Counted from the first letter of the stretch, positions 44,401 through 54,625 are shown. The stretch is 64,000 nucleotides of DNA from Site-B1 sp963722665 (GCA_963722665.1 CAVRNW010000009.1:51384-115383), one strand, 5' to 3'. Notes: a model not told the origin generated them from the sequence alone. A program made the numbers and translations.

Positions 44401-45363
44401 ATGAAAAAAGTATTCATTTTGGCAATATCCTGTTCAATGATATTTGCCTGTAACAATAACAAAAAAATTGTTTCGGAATCCTCAGGAAACCTGAACAATT
44501 TAACAGTTGTAGCTTCCAACGACCAATGGAATGGTGATGTTGGTGAAACCATAAGGGAAATATTAGCGGCCCCTGTAGATGGTTTACCTCAGGACGAACC
44601 ATTATTTTCCATGAAACAAATGCCATCCGAAGTGTTTTCCGGATTTACGACTAAAAACAGAGTTGTTTTAATGGTAAAATCAGGAGCATCGGAATTTAAA
44701 GTTGAGGAAGATGTTTATGCAAAACCTCAAAAAGTTATTGTTATATCAGGAAATTCTGATGAAGACATTATTAGCGTACTCAATGAAAACGCAAAAAAAA
44801 TAGTATCAGAATTTAAAAATACAGAGATAAGCGAAAAACAAAGACGGATTAAAAAATCACTTCATAAGGTAACTACTATTGAGAATAATTTAGGAATTAC
44901 ATTAAATTTTCCAACAGCTTACAGGATTGCGAAAGAAGTAGATAAATTTTTCTGGATACGAAAAGACATTACAACCGGAAGTATGAATTTAATGATCTAC
45001 CAGGTACCATTAAGTGCTATTCAAGAAGGAGATGATGCTGTAAATCAGGTAATAAAAATAAGGGACTCTATTGGTGAAAAACATATTCCGGGAGAAAAAG
45101 AAGGCTCATACCTGATCACAGAGCAAGCCTACTCGCCTTTTTTCTTTAAAGAGATAATTGACAACAAACCTGCATTTGTTACAAAAGGAACCTGGGAAGT
45201 AAAGGGTGTGATAATGGGAGGTCCTTTTATTAATTATGCAATTGAAGATAAAATTAACGATAGATATATCATTGCTGAAGGCTTTACTTTTGCCCCGAGT
45301 GTTCAAAAAAGAGATTTTATGTTTGAACTGGAAGCAATTATCAAATCAATACATATTAAATAA
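44401..45363 (+). CDS. DUF4837 family lipoprotein
   Basis: The 320-residue protein has a lipoprotein signal (SMIFACNNN, Cys17). The mature part with VASNDQWNGDVGETIREILAAPVDGLPQDEPLFS is characteristic of DUF4837, an uncharacterised family of Bacteroidota. It is probably periplasmic or outer-membrane attached. It follows the lytic transglycosylase gene after 40 bp in the same direction and is followed by a terminator. Confidence 0.85.
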   Translation: MKKVFILAISCSMIFACNNNKKIVSESSGNLNNLTVVASNDQWNGDVGETIREILAAPVDGLPQDEPLFSMKQMPSEVFSGFTTKNRVVLMVKSGASEFKVEEDVYAKPQKVIVISGNSDEDIISVLNENAKKIVSEFKNTEISEKQRRIKKSLHKVTTIENNLGITLNFPTAYRIAKEVDKFFWIRKDITTGSMNLMIYQVPLSAIQEGDDAVNQVIKIRDSIGEKHIPGEKEGSYLITEQAYSPFFFKEIIDNKPAFVTKGTWEVKGVIMGGPFINYAIEDKINDRYIIAEGFTFAPSVQKRDFMFELEAIIKSIHIK

Positions 45364-45397
45364 TTTATAGATTTTGTAAAACGGTAATCTAATAAAC

Positions 45398-45432
45398 AAA
45401 AAGCCCGGCATTTTTGAATGTCGGGCTTTTAT
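45398..45432. terminator. Bidirectional terminator between DUF4837 gene and tatA
   Basis: AAAAAGCCCGGCA and TGTCGGGCTTTT pair around a T-rich loop, with A-run and T-run on the outer sides. Confidence 0.85.
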
Positions 45433-45450
45433 AATTATAATTTAAAAAAT

Positions 45451-45639
45451 TTATTTCTTTTCTGGTTTGTCAGATTCTTCCACATCTTCTTTACTGGCAT
45501 TTTTAAATTCTTTAATACCGCTTCCCAGTCCTCTCATTAATTCAGGGATCTTTTTACCACCAAACAAAAGCAGAACCACCACCACAATTAAGATAATTTG
45601 CGGCGCTCCAATTACTAAAGATATTATACTTGATATCAT
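45451..45639 (-). CDS. tatA: Sec-independent protein translocase subunit TatA/E
   Basis: A 62-residue protein with the TatA layout: an N-terminal membrane helix (about 10-27, APQIILIVVVVLLLFG) followed by the GGKKIPELMRGLGSGIKEFKNA amphipathic helix and a charged tail. It forms the pore element for export of folded proteins. No tatC is next to it. Confidence 0.92.
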   Translation of the reverse strand: MISSIISLVIGAPQIILIVVVVLLLFGGKKIPELMRGLGSGIKEFKNASKEDVEESDKPEKK

Positions 45640-45733
45640 ATTTTGGTTATTTATTGGTGCAAAGTTAATAATTAAACTTTAAATAGTGCCTTTCGGGCAA
45701 AATTTTAGCATAGATTTAAGTTTGATTAATATG

Positions 45734-45741
45734 TATATTTG
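45734..45741 (+). promoter_or_regulatory. Possible -7 element of the M23 operon
   Basis: TATATTTG fits the TAnnTTTG consensus, 90 bp upstream of the M23 gene, implying a leader of about 80 bases if used. Confidence 0.4.
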
Positions 45742-45830
45742 TTTTTTTATAAAATGTGTAGCATCCAGGATTAACACAAACCCATATTTTTTATTGAAAA
45801 TGTGATGTTACTTATAAGAATAAACAGCAA

Positions 45831-46697
45831 ATGGCAAAAAAGAGGAAAGAAAAAAAACTAGCCAGTAAACTTTTACACAAGTATAGATTGGTTATACTTA
45901 ACGAAGATACTTTTGAAGAGCGCTTGTCCTTTAAATTAACTCGTTTAAATGTATTTGTCCTTACTTCTATTCTGGCTATTTTATTGATAATTGGTACAAC
46001 TATACTTATTGCATTCACACCCTTAAGAGAATATATTCCCGGATATTCGTCTACGGCTTTAAAGTTAAAGGCAACAGAACTGAATTATAAAACGGACTCT
46101 TTACAACTGGTTTTAGCAATGAATGATAAATATTTTTCATCTATTAGACGTGTTTTGCAGGGAGATGTAAGTACAGTTGAGTTTAATCGTGACTCAATTC
46201 TTGAAGCTGCAAAGTGGGATACAAGCGAGATCGATCTGGCACCAATAAAAGCGGATTCTCTGTTAAGGGAAAAAGTCAATAAAGAAGATAAATACAACCT
46301 GTTTGAATCGGCGACGACCAATGCGAATTTTGTATTATTTCCTCCTGTGAACGGAATTATAAGTGAAGGGTATAATGCAAAGGACAAGCATTATGCTGTA
46401 GATCTGGTGGTGGCTAAGGATTCACCTATTAAATCGACTGCTGATGGTACGATAATATTTGCGGAATGGACAGCAGAGACAGGTTATGTGGTCATCATTG
46501 AACACAGCGAAGGACTGCTTTCGGTTTATAAGCATAACGCCTCCATCACAAAAAGCCAGGGTGATCTTGTAAAAGCCGGAGAAGTAATTGCCACCGCAGG
46601 AAATACCGGTGAATTTACTACAGGGCCTCATCTTCATTTTGAACTATGGAGTAATGGATACCCTATAAACCCAACTAATTTTATCGAATTTGAATAA
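45831..46697 (+). CDS. M23 family metallopeptidase, membrane-anchored
   Basis: The 288-residue protein has a cytoplasmic basic N-terminus, one membrane helix (about 42-64), a helical stretch and a C-terminal LytM domain. Zinc ligands are visible: HYAVDLVV (HxxxD, about 187-191) and HLHFEL near residue 266, with GPHLHFELWS. It is a peptidoglycan endopeptidase or a LytM-type activator; the complete ligands favour an active enzyme. Its stop codon TAA shares a base with the ATG of the GH3 gene. Confidence 0.93.
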   Translation: MAKKRKEKKLASKLLHKYRLVILNEDTFEERLSFKLTRLNVFVLTSILAILLIIGTTILIAFTPLREYIPGYSSTALKLKATELNYKTDSLQLVLAMNDKYFSSIRRVLQGDVSTVEFNRDSILEAAKWDTSEIDLAPIKADSLLREKVNKEDKYNLFESATTNANFVLFPPVNGIISEGYNAKDKHYAVDLVVAKDSPIKSTADGTIIFAEWTAETGYVVIIEHSEGLLSVYKHNASITKSQGDLVKAGEVIATAGNTGEFTTGPHLHFELWSNGYPINPTNFIEFE

Positions 46698-48199
46698 TGC
46701 GGTCTATAAAGTCTATACTAGCTAAACCATTTGCGAAACATATTAAAAGGAAAGTACTAAAATGGGCCAATGACCCTCTTGGAACACAAGAAAAAGTGTT
46801 TAAAGAACTAATAAGTGAAGCAGTACAAACCCAATTTGGAAAAGATCATGATTTTATAGGTATAAATAATTATGCCGATTTTGTAAAACGGGTTCCAATT
46901 AGAGACTATGAAGACTTAAAACCCTATGTTGAAAGGGTGGTTGCGGGAGAAGAAAATATTCTTTGGACAGGCAAACCGATATATTTCGCCAAGACATCGG
47001 GGACAACTTCAGGCTCAAAATTTATTCCCATTACAAAACCATCTATAAAGGCTCAGGTTGAATCATCAAGGAATGCGATTTTATTCTATATCGCTGAAAC
47101 AGGAAACACAAAGTTTGTTGACGGTAAAATGATCTTTTTACAGGGAAGCCCGGTTTTAAAAGAACAAAATGGAATAAAATTAGGACGCTTATCAGGAATT
47201 TCGGCTCATTATGTACCTAAATACCTTCAAAAGAACAGAATGCCATCCTGGGAAACTAACTGCATTGAAGACTGGGAAACCAAGGTAGAGGCTATAGTCG
47301 ATGAGACCTTACCTGAGAACATGACTATTATAGCCGGGATACCATCCTGGGTACAAATGTATTTTGAAAAGATCCAGGAAAGAACAGGAAAAAAGGTTGG
47401 CGATGTATTCAGGAATTTCAATCTATTCATTTTCGGAGGAGTCAATTATGAGCCCTACCGGTCTAAATTCGAAAATTTAATAGGCAGAAAGGTAGATAGC
47501 ATAGAATTGTATCCGGCAAGTGAAGGATTTTTTGCCTTTCAGGACAGTCAGGGAGAAAGAGGGATGCTCCTTCAATTGGATTCGGGTATTTTTTATGAAT
47601 TCATAAAAGCGGATGAATTCTATGATGTAAATGCAAAACGAATGACACTAAAAGATGTTGAGGTTGGAGTCAATTACGTGATGATAATTTCTACTAATGC
47701 AGGGCTGTGGGCCTACAATATTGGGGACACAGTAGAGTTCACATCTGTGAAACCCTATAGAATAATTGTATCGGGAAGGATAAAACATTTCATTTCAGCT
47801 TTTGGTGAGCATGTAATAGGCAAAGAAGTGGAACTGGCATTGGAAGAGGCGGTAAAGAACACGGGCATACAAGTTTCAGAATTTACAGTAGCTCCAAAAA
47901 TTGATCCGAAAAAAGGATTACCCTATCACGAGTGGTTTATAGAGTTTGAAACAGAACCTCAAAACCTGTCAGAATTGGAAATGCATATTGATAGCTCCTT
48001 ACAGCAACAAAACAGTTATTATTTCGACCTTATTGAAGGTAAAATATTGAGACCTTTAAAAATAACCAGGATTAAAAAGGAAGGGTTCAAAAATTATATG
48101 AGATCGGTAGGTAAACTGGGAGGGCAAAACAAGATACCTAGATTATCAAATGACAGGAAGATTGCAGACGAACTCGAGCGTCAAAAATTGCTTAAATAA
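46697..48199 (+). CDS. GH3 family acyl-adenylating protein
   Basis: The 500-residue protein matches the GH3 family, named after plant auxin-responsive proteins: the adenylation motif KTSGTTSGSKFIPIT (about 94-108), ELYPASEGFFAFQD in the middle and YRIIVSGRIKHFISAFGEHV toward the C-terminus. Plant members conjugate amino acids to carboxylic-acid hormones through acyl-AMP. The bacterial substrate is unknown. It overlaps the M23 gene by one base (TAATG) and is followed by the DUF6909-like gene. Confidence 0.9.
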   Translation: MRSIKSILAKPFAKHIKRKVLKWANDPLGTQEKVFKELISEAVQTQFGKDHDFIGINNYADFVKRVPIRDYEDLKPYVERVVAGEENILWTGKPIYFAKTSGTTSGSKFIPITKPSIKAQVESSRNAILFYIAETGNTKFVDGKMIFLQGSPVLKEQNGIKLGRLSGISAHYVPKYLQKNRMPSWETNCIEDWETKVEAIVDETLPENMTIIAGIPSWVQMYFEKIQERTGKKVGDVFRNFNLFIFGGVNYEPYRSKFENLIGRKVDSIELYPASEGFFAFQDSQGERGMLLQLDSGIFYEFIKADEFYDVNAKRMTLKDVEVGVNYVMIISTNAGLWAYNIGDTVEFTSVKPYRIIVSGRIKHFISAFGEHVIGKEVELALEEAVKNTGIQVSEFTVAPKIDPKKGLPYHEWFIEFETEPQNLSELEMHIDSSLQQQNSYYFDLIEGKILRPLKITRIKKEGFKNYMRSVGKLGGQNKIPRLSNDRKIADELERQKLLK

Positions 48200-48202
48200 T
48201 AT

Positions 48203-48210
48203 TATCTTTG
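48203..48210 (+). promoter_or_regulatory. Possible -7 element before the DUF6909-like gene
   Basis: TATCTTTG fits TAnnTTTG, 18 bp before the ATG at 48228, immediately after the GH3 stop. Confidence 0.5.
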
Positions 48211-48227
48211 CTCGTTAAATAAATTGA

Positions 48228-49919
48228 ATGAACAAAAAAGCACATCACGAAAGAACTAGAGCTCAGGAGAGTTCGAATGCTATTGAAAGAATGTACATCA
48301 CAATGAGGCATTTATTCAATCGTGGTTTTTATAAACCCATGGGAGTTTCAGGAGAAACGCTTCGAGAAGCATTATTGCTTTTACGTCCCGAAATATATGG
48401 TTCAATTGCAGAAGAAAAGGCTGAATTAAATGGTTTGTTATATGTTATTGACAGACTTCCAAACGGGATAGAAGAGTGCTCCTATATTAACCTAACGAGT
48501 GATGAAGGTTATGGCAGATCACATTTTAAACCTATCATTCCCGAAAAAAGGCGCCGTAATTGTTACAGGATAGACGAGGAGCAAATGAACATTGAAATTA
48601 CTCGTGGCCGTTCTGAAATTTATGACATCCTTACCCATTTAACCTTTTTATTTGTTGAATCACATAAGATCAGCAAGCGCGTTATCATCAATGAAAATGG
48701 AGAAACAACACGAGATTGGATGAAATTGGAAGAGGCCGTTCTGCCAAACAAAAAATTAACTCAACCGGAACGAGAAATAGCAATATCTCATGTAGCAAAC
48801 ATTTTAGGAAGAACCTTTAATGAGATCACAGAAGTTTATACCAAGTTTTCTACACATAAGCAACCTGAGCGTTTATTGCATATTATTTATTGGTTGGGTA
48901 AACTGGCTATAGAAGAAGTAATAAACAATAAGAGACGGATCATAACATTCAGTCCGGTTTTGCGAGAGCGCTTAGGACATCATATTCACGGCGAGATCTG
49001 GGCGAATAATATAAAGGAAATATTAAAAAAGCACGGTCTGTTAGAAAGAAACATGCATATTATAAGTGCCAATATGCATAGTGTGATGAACACTATTTAT
49101 GCCCCAAAAGCACTAAAGACATTGGTGGCTAAAAAGGAAATATTTGAGGTTTATGAAGCTTTAAGTAACAATGATAATGAGACCTTGAGAAATAAAGTGA
49201 CTTCTGAAGCGTTAAAGAACGGAATGTTATTCATAGAGGACACATCAGGAACCAATATTAATGTACAGATTTTTGACACGGCTACTATTGACTTCTCACT
49301 TTCCGACTTGAAAGTTGATCTAGAATATATTAAGTCCGAAAAACCGCTTATATTCGTAATGGATTATGCGTTTGGCGAGCAGGCTTACGAAACTATTGAT
49401 GAATTGTTGAAGCCATTTAAAGAAGGGAATTCAAAAACACACCTCAATGTCGATTCTGTTTCAATAATGGGTAAGGCCGGAATATTAAAAGGAGGGAAAG
49501 GCGATATTATGATCCCTTCAGCACATATTTTTGAAGGTACGGCTGACAATTATCCTTTTAAGAACAAGTTAAGTATAAAGGATCTGGAAGGACAGGGAGT
49601 AAATGTATATAAAGGCGCTATGATAACCGTATTAGGAACCTCTTTACAGAACAAGGAGATCTTAAAGTTTTTCCATAATTCAACATGGAATGTCATAGGT
49701 CTGGAGATGGAAGGAGCACATTATCAAAAAGCGATACAGGCCGCGTCAAAAGTGAGAGGAAATATAAATTCAAAGGTAAAAGTAAGATATGCATATTATG
49801 CAAGTGATAATCCTTTGGAAACAGGAAGCACCTTAGCCTCCGGAGGACTGGGAACATCTGGAGTAAGACCAACTTATTTAATAACAAGAACAATTTTGCA
49901 ACAAATATTTAACAAATAA
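48228..49919 (+). CDS. DUF6909-like protein with nucleoside-phosphorylase-like C-terminus
   Basis: A 563-residue cytoplasmic protein. The first about 330 residues are helical and resemble no enzyme I know (for example RGFYKPMGVSGETLREALLLLRPEIYGS). The C-terminal part (about 370-563) reads like a nucleoside-phosphorylase fold: IFVMDYAFGEQAYE, SVSIMGKAGILKGGKGDIMIPSAH and WNVIGLEMEGAHYQKAI, the last similar to the MEG motif that binds ribose in MTAN/PNP enzymes. The family name DUF6909 is from memory. Substrate unknown. Confidence 0.7.
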   Translation: MNKKAHHERTRAQESSNAIERMYITMRHLFNRGFYKPMGVSGETLREALLLLRPEIYGSIAEEKAELNGLLYVIDRLPNGIEECSYINLTSDEGYGRSHFKPIIPEKRRRNCYRIDEEQMNIEITRGRSEIYDILTHLTFLFVESHKISKRVIINENGETTRDWMKLEEAVLPNKKLTQPEREIAISHVANILGRTFNEITEVYTKFSTHKQPERLLHIIYWLGKLAIEEVINNKRRIITFSPVLRERLGHHIHGEIWANNIKEILKKHGLLERNMHIISANMHSVMNTIYAPKALKTLVAKKEIFEVYEALSNNDNETLRNKVTSEALKNGMLFIEDTSGTNINVQIFDTATIDFSLSDLKVDLEYIKSEKPLIFVMDYAFGEQAYETIDELLKPFKEGNSKTHLNVDSVSIMGKAGILKGGKGDIMIPSAHIFEGTADNYPFKNKLSIKDLEGQGVNVYKGAMITVLGTSLQNKEILKFFHNSTWNVIGLEMEGAHYQKAIQAASKVRGNINSKVKVRYAYYASDNPLETGSTLASGGLGTSGVRPTYLITRTILQQIFNK

Positions 49920-49924
49920 ACAAA

Positions 49925-51072
49925 ATGAGTAAAAGTAAATTACCGGAACAAACAAATTCAGAAGAAGTAGATCTAGGACAATTATTTAAATTAATTGGAA
50001 ACGCATTCAATCGTTTTTTTAATTTTATCGCAAGTATTTTTATTGGAGCATATAAGATTTTATTATTACTATTAATTCATTTTTATAAGACGAATTTATT
50101 GGTATGTGGGAGCGATTATTATTGGCGCAGCTATTGGTTTTCTGGTAGATACTACATCAGAAGAAGAGTATGGGGCTAATATGTTTATTGAAACGAACTT
50201 TAGTTCTACAAGACAAGTTTATGAAAACCTCAGACAGTTTCATCAATTAGCAAATATAGATAAAGACACTTTAGAGTTAGCAAGAAAGTTAAATATTTCT
50301 CCTCAAGATGCATCAAATTTAAAGGGTTTTTATATTGAACCAGACATTGATGAAAATAATTTAGCTAAAATGTATTCTAATTTTTATTCTCAACTGGATT
50401 CAGTTTCCCGGGTTGAAACAAGTTATGAAATTTACAAAGAATCTTTAACGCCTTATAATTTTTCCATTCATATGATAGGAGTAGCCTCAACGGATAAATT
50501 CATATATAAAAAAATTGAAAAGGCTTTTATTGAAGGAATTTCAGGAAATACATATTTAAATGAATTGGTTGAAGTTAATCGGTTGAATTTAGATAAAAAA
50601 GATGAGACCCTTATGAAAGAGATTCAAAAAACAGATTCCTTGCTTAATGAGTATTTAAAAATTAGAATAAATGAATCTCAAAAGGAATTAATTCCGGGTT
50701 CCGGCACAAATTTGTATATGGGAAATGCTGAATCAAATAATTTGATTGTTAATGAAACGGCTATTATTGACAAATTACTTAATTTTGAAGCCCAAAGAAG
50801 AGAGATCAACACGGATAAAGTAACTCAAAAAACAGTTATTAATGTTTTGGCAAATTTCCCTGAATCGGGTTATGACATAACGTGAATGGTATGATAAAAT
50901 GAAATTTTTATTACCATTGATTTTAGTTTCTCTTACACTTTTGACATTCACTTTTATTGGGCTAGGAAAATATTTAGATAAAGAAAGTAAACAACTTGCA
51001 ATAATAGATATTTTAACAATGATTTTTCTTTTGAAAAATCATGAGGAACGTAGTTTTTATAACATAAAATAA
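49925..51072 (+). pseudogene. Wzz-like chain-length determinant protein, two frameshifts
   Basis: Three pieces form one polysaccharide co-polymerase of about 380 residues. The first (from 49925) gives the cytoplasmic N-terminus and first membrane helix start. The second frame (from about 50106) gives AIIIGAAIGFLVD, YGANMFIETNFSSTRQVYENL and a helical periplasmic domain to 50885. A third frame (TEWYDKMKFLLPLILVSLTL to the stop at 51070-51072) supplies the second membrane helix. The breaks lie near 50088-50105 and 50880. Such proteins set O-antigen or exopolysaccharide chain length. The clean continuity suggests sequencing errors rather than gene decay. Confidence 0.75.
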
Positions 51073-52192
51073 TGCAAAAAAAAAGTAGCACTTATTACGG
51101 GAGTAACAGGTCAGGATGGAGCCTATTTAAGTGAATTCCTTTTAAAAAAAGGATATGAAGTACATGGAATTAAACGCAGATCCTCCTTATTTAATACCGA
51201 TAGAATTGATCATCTTATATCAGGATCCACATGTAGAAGATCAAAATTTTTATCTCCATTACGGCGACCTGACAGATAGTACAAATCTTATTAGGATAAT
51301 TCAGGAAGTACAACCGGATGAGATTTATAATCTGGCAGCCATGAGTCATGTCCAGGTATCTTTTGAAATGCCTGAATATACTGCCAATGCAGACGGCATA
51401 GGCACTTTGCGAATTCTTGAAGCTGTTAGAATTCTTGGTTTAGAAAAGAAAACCAGAATTTATCAGGCTTCGACCTCAGAATTGTATGGTAAGGTTCAGG
51501 AAGTCCCTCAAACAGAAACCACACCTTTTTATCCCAGAAGCCCTTATGCCGTTGCTAAAATGTATGCCTACTGGATCACGGTAAATTATCGTGAGGCGTA
51601 TGGCATATTTGCCTGTAATGGAATTCTGTTCAACCACGAATCACCAATAAGAGGAGAAACCTTTGTAACCAGAAAAATAACCAGAGCAACTTCAAGAATT
51701 GCCTTAGGATTACAGGATAAAATTTATTTGGGTAATTTGAATGCTCAAAGAGACTGGGGACACGCAAAAGACTATATCAGAATGATGTGGATGATCCTTC
51801 AGGCAGATGAAGCTGAAGATTGGGTAATAGCAACAGGAAAGACTACAACGGTCAGGGATTTCGTTAAAATGTGTTTCAATCATGTGGGTGTTGAGCTGGA
51901 ATTTAAAGGAGAAGGCGAAAATGAAAAAGGATATATAAAGTCTTGTAATAATCCAAAATATCAATTAGAATTAGGTAAGGAAGTTGTCGCTGTTGATAAA
52001 AAATATTTCAGACCAACAGAGGTAGAACTGTTAATAGGAGATGCAACCAAAGCAAGAGAAAAATTAGGCTGGATTCCCAAGTATGATTTAGAAGGATTGA
52101 TTGAAGACATGATGTCAAGCGATCTAAATCTTATGACAAAACAACAATACCTTCAGGATGGAGGGTATAGAATTAAAAACTATTTCGAATAA
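51072..52192 (+). pseudogene. gmd: GDP-mannose 4,6-dehydratase, two frameshifts
   Basis: The corrected protein has 372 residues, the usual Gmd length. Corrections: one A too many in the A9 run at 51076-51084 (restores MQKKVALITGVTGQDGAYL) and one extra A near 51213 (restores RIDHLYQDPH). The rest (frame from 51155) is intact with catalytic YAVAKMYA and the RGETFVTRKITRA segment. Gmd converts GDP-mannose to GDP-4-keto-6-deoxymannose, the substrate for the fcl product encoded downstream. The start overlaps the end of the Wzz gene. Confidence 0.9.
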
Positions 52193-52193
52193 A

Positions 52194-52245
52194 CGTCATT
52201 GCGAGCAGCCTGTACTGAGCGCAGTCGAAGTAAAGCAATCTGCAT
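52194..52245 (+). repeat. Intergenic repeat (GTCATTGCGAG ... AAGCAATCT)
   Basis: GTCATTGCGAG, then CTGAGCGCAGTCGAAG and AAGCAATCTGC, is a dispersed flavobacterial repeat that can fold; it fills part of the gmd-fcl gap. Confidence 0.6.
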
Positions 52246-52302
52246 GTACGTCATTAAGAGACATAAAGAATTTAAAAACTAAGTTGCCATAAGAATAAAT
52301 AT

Positions 52303-53376
52303 ATGAACAGGGATTCTAAAATCTATATTGCCGGTCATAAAGGATTGGTTGGAAGTGCTATTCTAAATAATTTAAAGTCAAAAGGATATACCAACTTAGT
52401 ATTAAGAACGCTGGAAGAGCTAGATCTAAGAGATCAGAAAAGTGTATCTGATTTTTTTCAAACGGAAAAACCTGAATATGTCATTTTAGCTGCGGCAAAA
52501 GTTGGAGGTATTATAGCAAATAACACCTATCGGGCCGATTTTATTTATGAGAATTTGATGATCCAGAATAATGTGATACATCAAAGCTATTTGCATGGAG
52601 TCAAGAAATTGCTTTTTTTAGGAAGCACCTGTATTTATCCTAAAGATTGTCCCCAGCCAATGAAAGAGGAGTATTTGCTTACAGACACACTTGAGTATAC
52701 CAACGAACCTTATGCCATTGCCAAAATAGCAGGCATTAAAATGTGTGAGAGTTATAATTTGCAATACGGCACCAATTTTATTTCAGTAATGCCAACCAAT
52801 CTATATGGCCCAAATGATAATTTTGATCTTGAGAGATCTCATGTTCTGCCGGCACTTATAAGAAAGATCCATTTAGCTAAATTACTAAGTGAATCCAGGT
52901 TTGACGAGGTTGTAACAGACACAAATACCAGGACCATTAAGGAGGCTAAAGAATATTTATTGAAGTTTGGTGTTACAGGAAAAAGCGTTGAGATCTGGGG
53001 AACAGGAAAACCAAAACGGGAATTCTTATGGTCTGAGGACATGGCAGATGCCTGTGTTTTTATTATGGAAAACAGAGATTTCAAAGAGATAATTTCATCT
53101 TCCCTTTGGGGAGATGCCGAAGGCAGAGAGGACGAAATCAGGAACACTCATATAAACATTGGAACAGGAAAGGAAATATCAATTAAGGAATTGGCAGAAA
53201 CTATTAGATCAATAATAGGATTTAAAGGAGAATTGGTCTTTAACTCTGCTAAGCCTGATGGAACCATGAGAAAACTTACAGATGTGTCTAAATTAAATGA
53301 TTTAGGATGGAAATATACTGTTGAGCTGCAGGAAGGAATAAAAACCATATATGATTGGTATGTTAAAACTAAATAA
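52303..53376 (+). CDS. fcl: GDP-L-fucose synthase
   Basis: The 357-residue NAD-dependent epimerase/reductase starts IYIAGHKGLVGSAI, has LGSTCIYPKDCPQPMKEEYLL and the catalytic YAIAKIAG (Tyr/Lys near 137-141). It converts the Gmd product to GDP-L-fucose. It is about 40 residues longer than the E. coli enzyme, with an insert around 200-225 (FDEVVTDTNTRTIKEAKEYL) that I believe is common in Bacteroidota. A short fragment resembling its 3' region recurs at 57900-57946. Confidence 0.95.
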   Translation: MNRDSKIYIAGHKGLVGSAILNNLKSKGYTNLVLRTLEELDLRDQKSVSDFFQTEKPEYVILAAAKVGGIIANNTYRADFIYENLMIQNNVIHQSYLHGVKKLLFLGSTCIYPKDCPQPMKEEYLLTDTLEYTNEPYAIAKIAGIKMCESYNLQYGTNFISVMPTNLYGPNDNFDLERSHVLPALIRKIHLAKLLSESRFDEVVTDTNTRTIKEAKEYLLKFGVTGKSVEIWGTGKPKREFLWSEDMADACVFIMENRDFKEIISSSLWGDAEGREDEIRNTHINIGTGKEISIKELAETIRSIIGFKGELVFNSAKPDGTMRKLTDVSKLNDLGWKYTVELQEGIKTIYDWYVKTK

Positions 53377-54164
53377 TAATTTAGAAATCGCAATAAAAGC
53401 ATCATTAAAGGCGGGTAAGGTAATAATGCAAGTTTATGATACGGCATTTGATGTTGAATTAAAAGATGATAAATCACCATTAACAGAAGCTGATAAAAAA
53501 GCGAATGAAATAATCAACTCATTCTTAGCTCCAACTGAAATCCCAATAATTAGTGAAGAAAACAAGCAAACCGACTATTCAATAAGAAAAAACTGGAAAA
53601 CATGCTGGATTGTAGATCCTGTTGATGGCACCAAGGAATTTATTAAACGAAATGGAGAATTTACAGTCAATATTGCTTTAGTTACAAATGGCAAACCTGT
53701 ATTGGGCGTAATTTATGTTCCTGCTACAAAAACAATATATGTTGCCGATGTAACAGGAAATCAAGCGTTTAAAACAGTACTTAAATCTCATGACACCTCT
53801 GTGGAAGAAGTTCTAAATATCTTCAGAAGAATTACAACCTAAAGAAGCAAATTCCAATCTTGTGCAAGTTGTAGGAAGCCGATCGCACATGAGTCAGGAA
53901 ACCTTAGATTATGTTGATGAATTAAAAAAGAAAGGAAAAGACGTTGAAATCGTATCAAAAGGAAGCTCATTGAAATTTTGCCTGGTAGCAGAAGGGAATG
54001 CAGATGTGTATCCACGTTTTGCCCCAACAATGGAATGGGATACGGCTGCAGGACAAGCTATTTGCAATGCAGTTGGAATTAATGTGATATCAGAAGAAAC
54101 AAAACAGCCCTTGTTATACAATAAAGAAAACCTTTTAAACCCTTGGTTTTTAGTTACTAAATAA
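53360..54164 (+). pseudogene. cysQ: 3'(2'),5'-bisphosphate nucleotidase CysQ, one frameshift
   Basis: The first frame (to 53842) carries AGKVIMQVYDTAFDVELKDDKSPLTEADKKAN, SEENKQTDY and the metal site WIVDPVDGTKEF. The second frame continues with VVGSRSHMS and MEWDTAAGQAI. They join near 53818-53830 where the alternate frame reads SEELQPKEANSNLVQV. The enzyme removes the 3' phosphate from PAP, a product of PAPS use. I start at the ATG at 53360 within the end of fcl (17-bp overlap); an ATG at 53351 is also in frame. Sulfate-activation genes follow. Confidence 0.88.
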
Positions 54165-54169
54165 CTTTT

Positions 54170-54622
54170 ATGGCAACCTACAAAAAAGAATCTCACCTAC
54201 GCAGTATCATAAAAGGAATTTCCTGGCGTTTTATTGCAACAACAGATACAATTCTTGTTGTTTTATTTATAACTTGTCTTACCGGAAACTGTAGTATTGA
54301 TCATGCTGTTAAAATAGGATTAACTGAGTTTCTTTTAAAACTGGGAGCATATTATCTTCATGAACGCATATGGCAATTTTCTCTCAAAGATGGCGTTATT
54401 AGCCAAAGAGAAACATTATATAAAACCATCTCCTGGAGAGTTTTAGCTTCAATAATGACATTTGTGATTTCAGGGGTAATTTTGAATGCATTCGATGAAA
54501 TAGCACTTTACATAGCATTGACGGAGTCTGTAACCAAGTTTATTCTATATTATTTTCATGAAAGATTATGGATAAAATTACCTTTAGGAAGAATTAGAAA
54601 TTATTTCTTTCCAAAAAAATAG
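54170..54622 (+). CDS. Protein with two DUF2061 domains
   Basis: The 150-residue membrane protein consists of two similar halves: SIIKGISWRFIATTDTI...EFLLKLGAYYLHERIW and TISWRVLASIMTFVISG...VTKFILYYFHERLW. These are DUF2061 domains, small membrane modules often found beside sulfate-assimilation genes in Bacteroidota. The conserved HERxW end of each half is visible. Function unknown; a link to sulfate metabolism is suggested by position between cysQ and cysC. Confidence 0.88.
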   Translation: MATYKKESHLRSIIKGISWRFIATTDTILVVLFITCLTGNCSIDHAVKIGLTEFLLKLGAYYLHERIWQFSLKDGVISQRETLYKTISWRVLASIMTFVISGVILNAFDEIALYIALTESVTKFILYYFHERLWIKLPLGRIRNYFFPKK

Positions 54623-54625
54623 AAT

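Noticed and set aside
50899..51072. A separate 57-residue small membrane protein gene between the Wzz gene and gmd
   Set aside because: Shifting one base upstream (near 50880) joins it to the Wzz protein as its expected C-terminal membrane helix, so it is not an independent gene.
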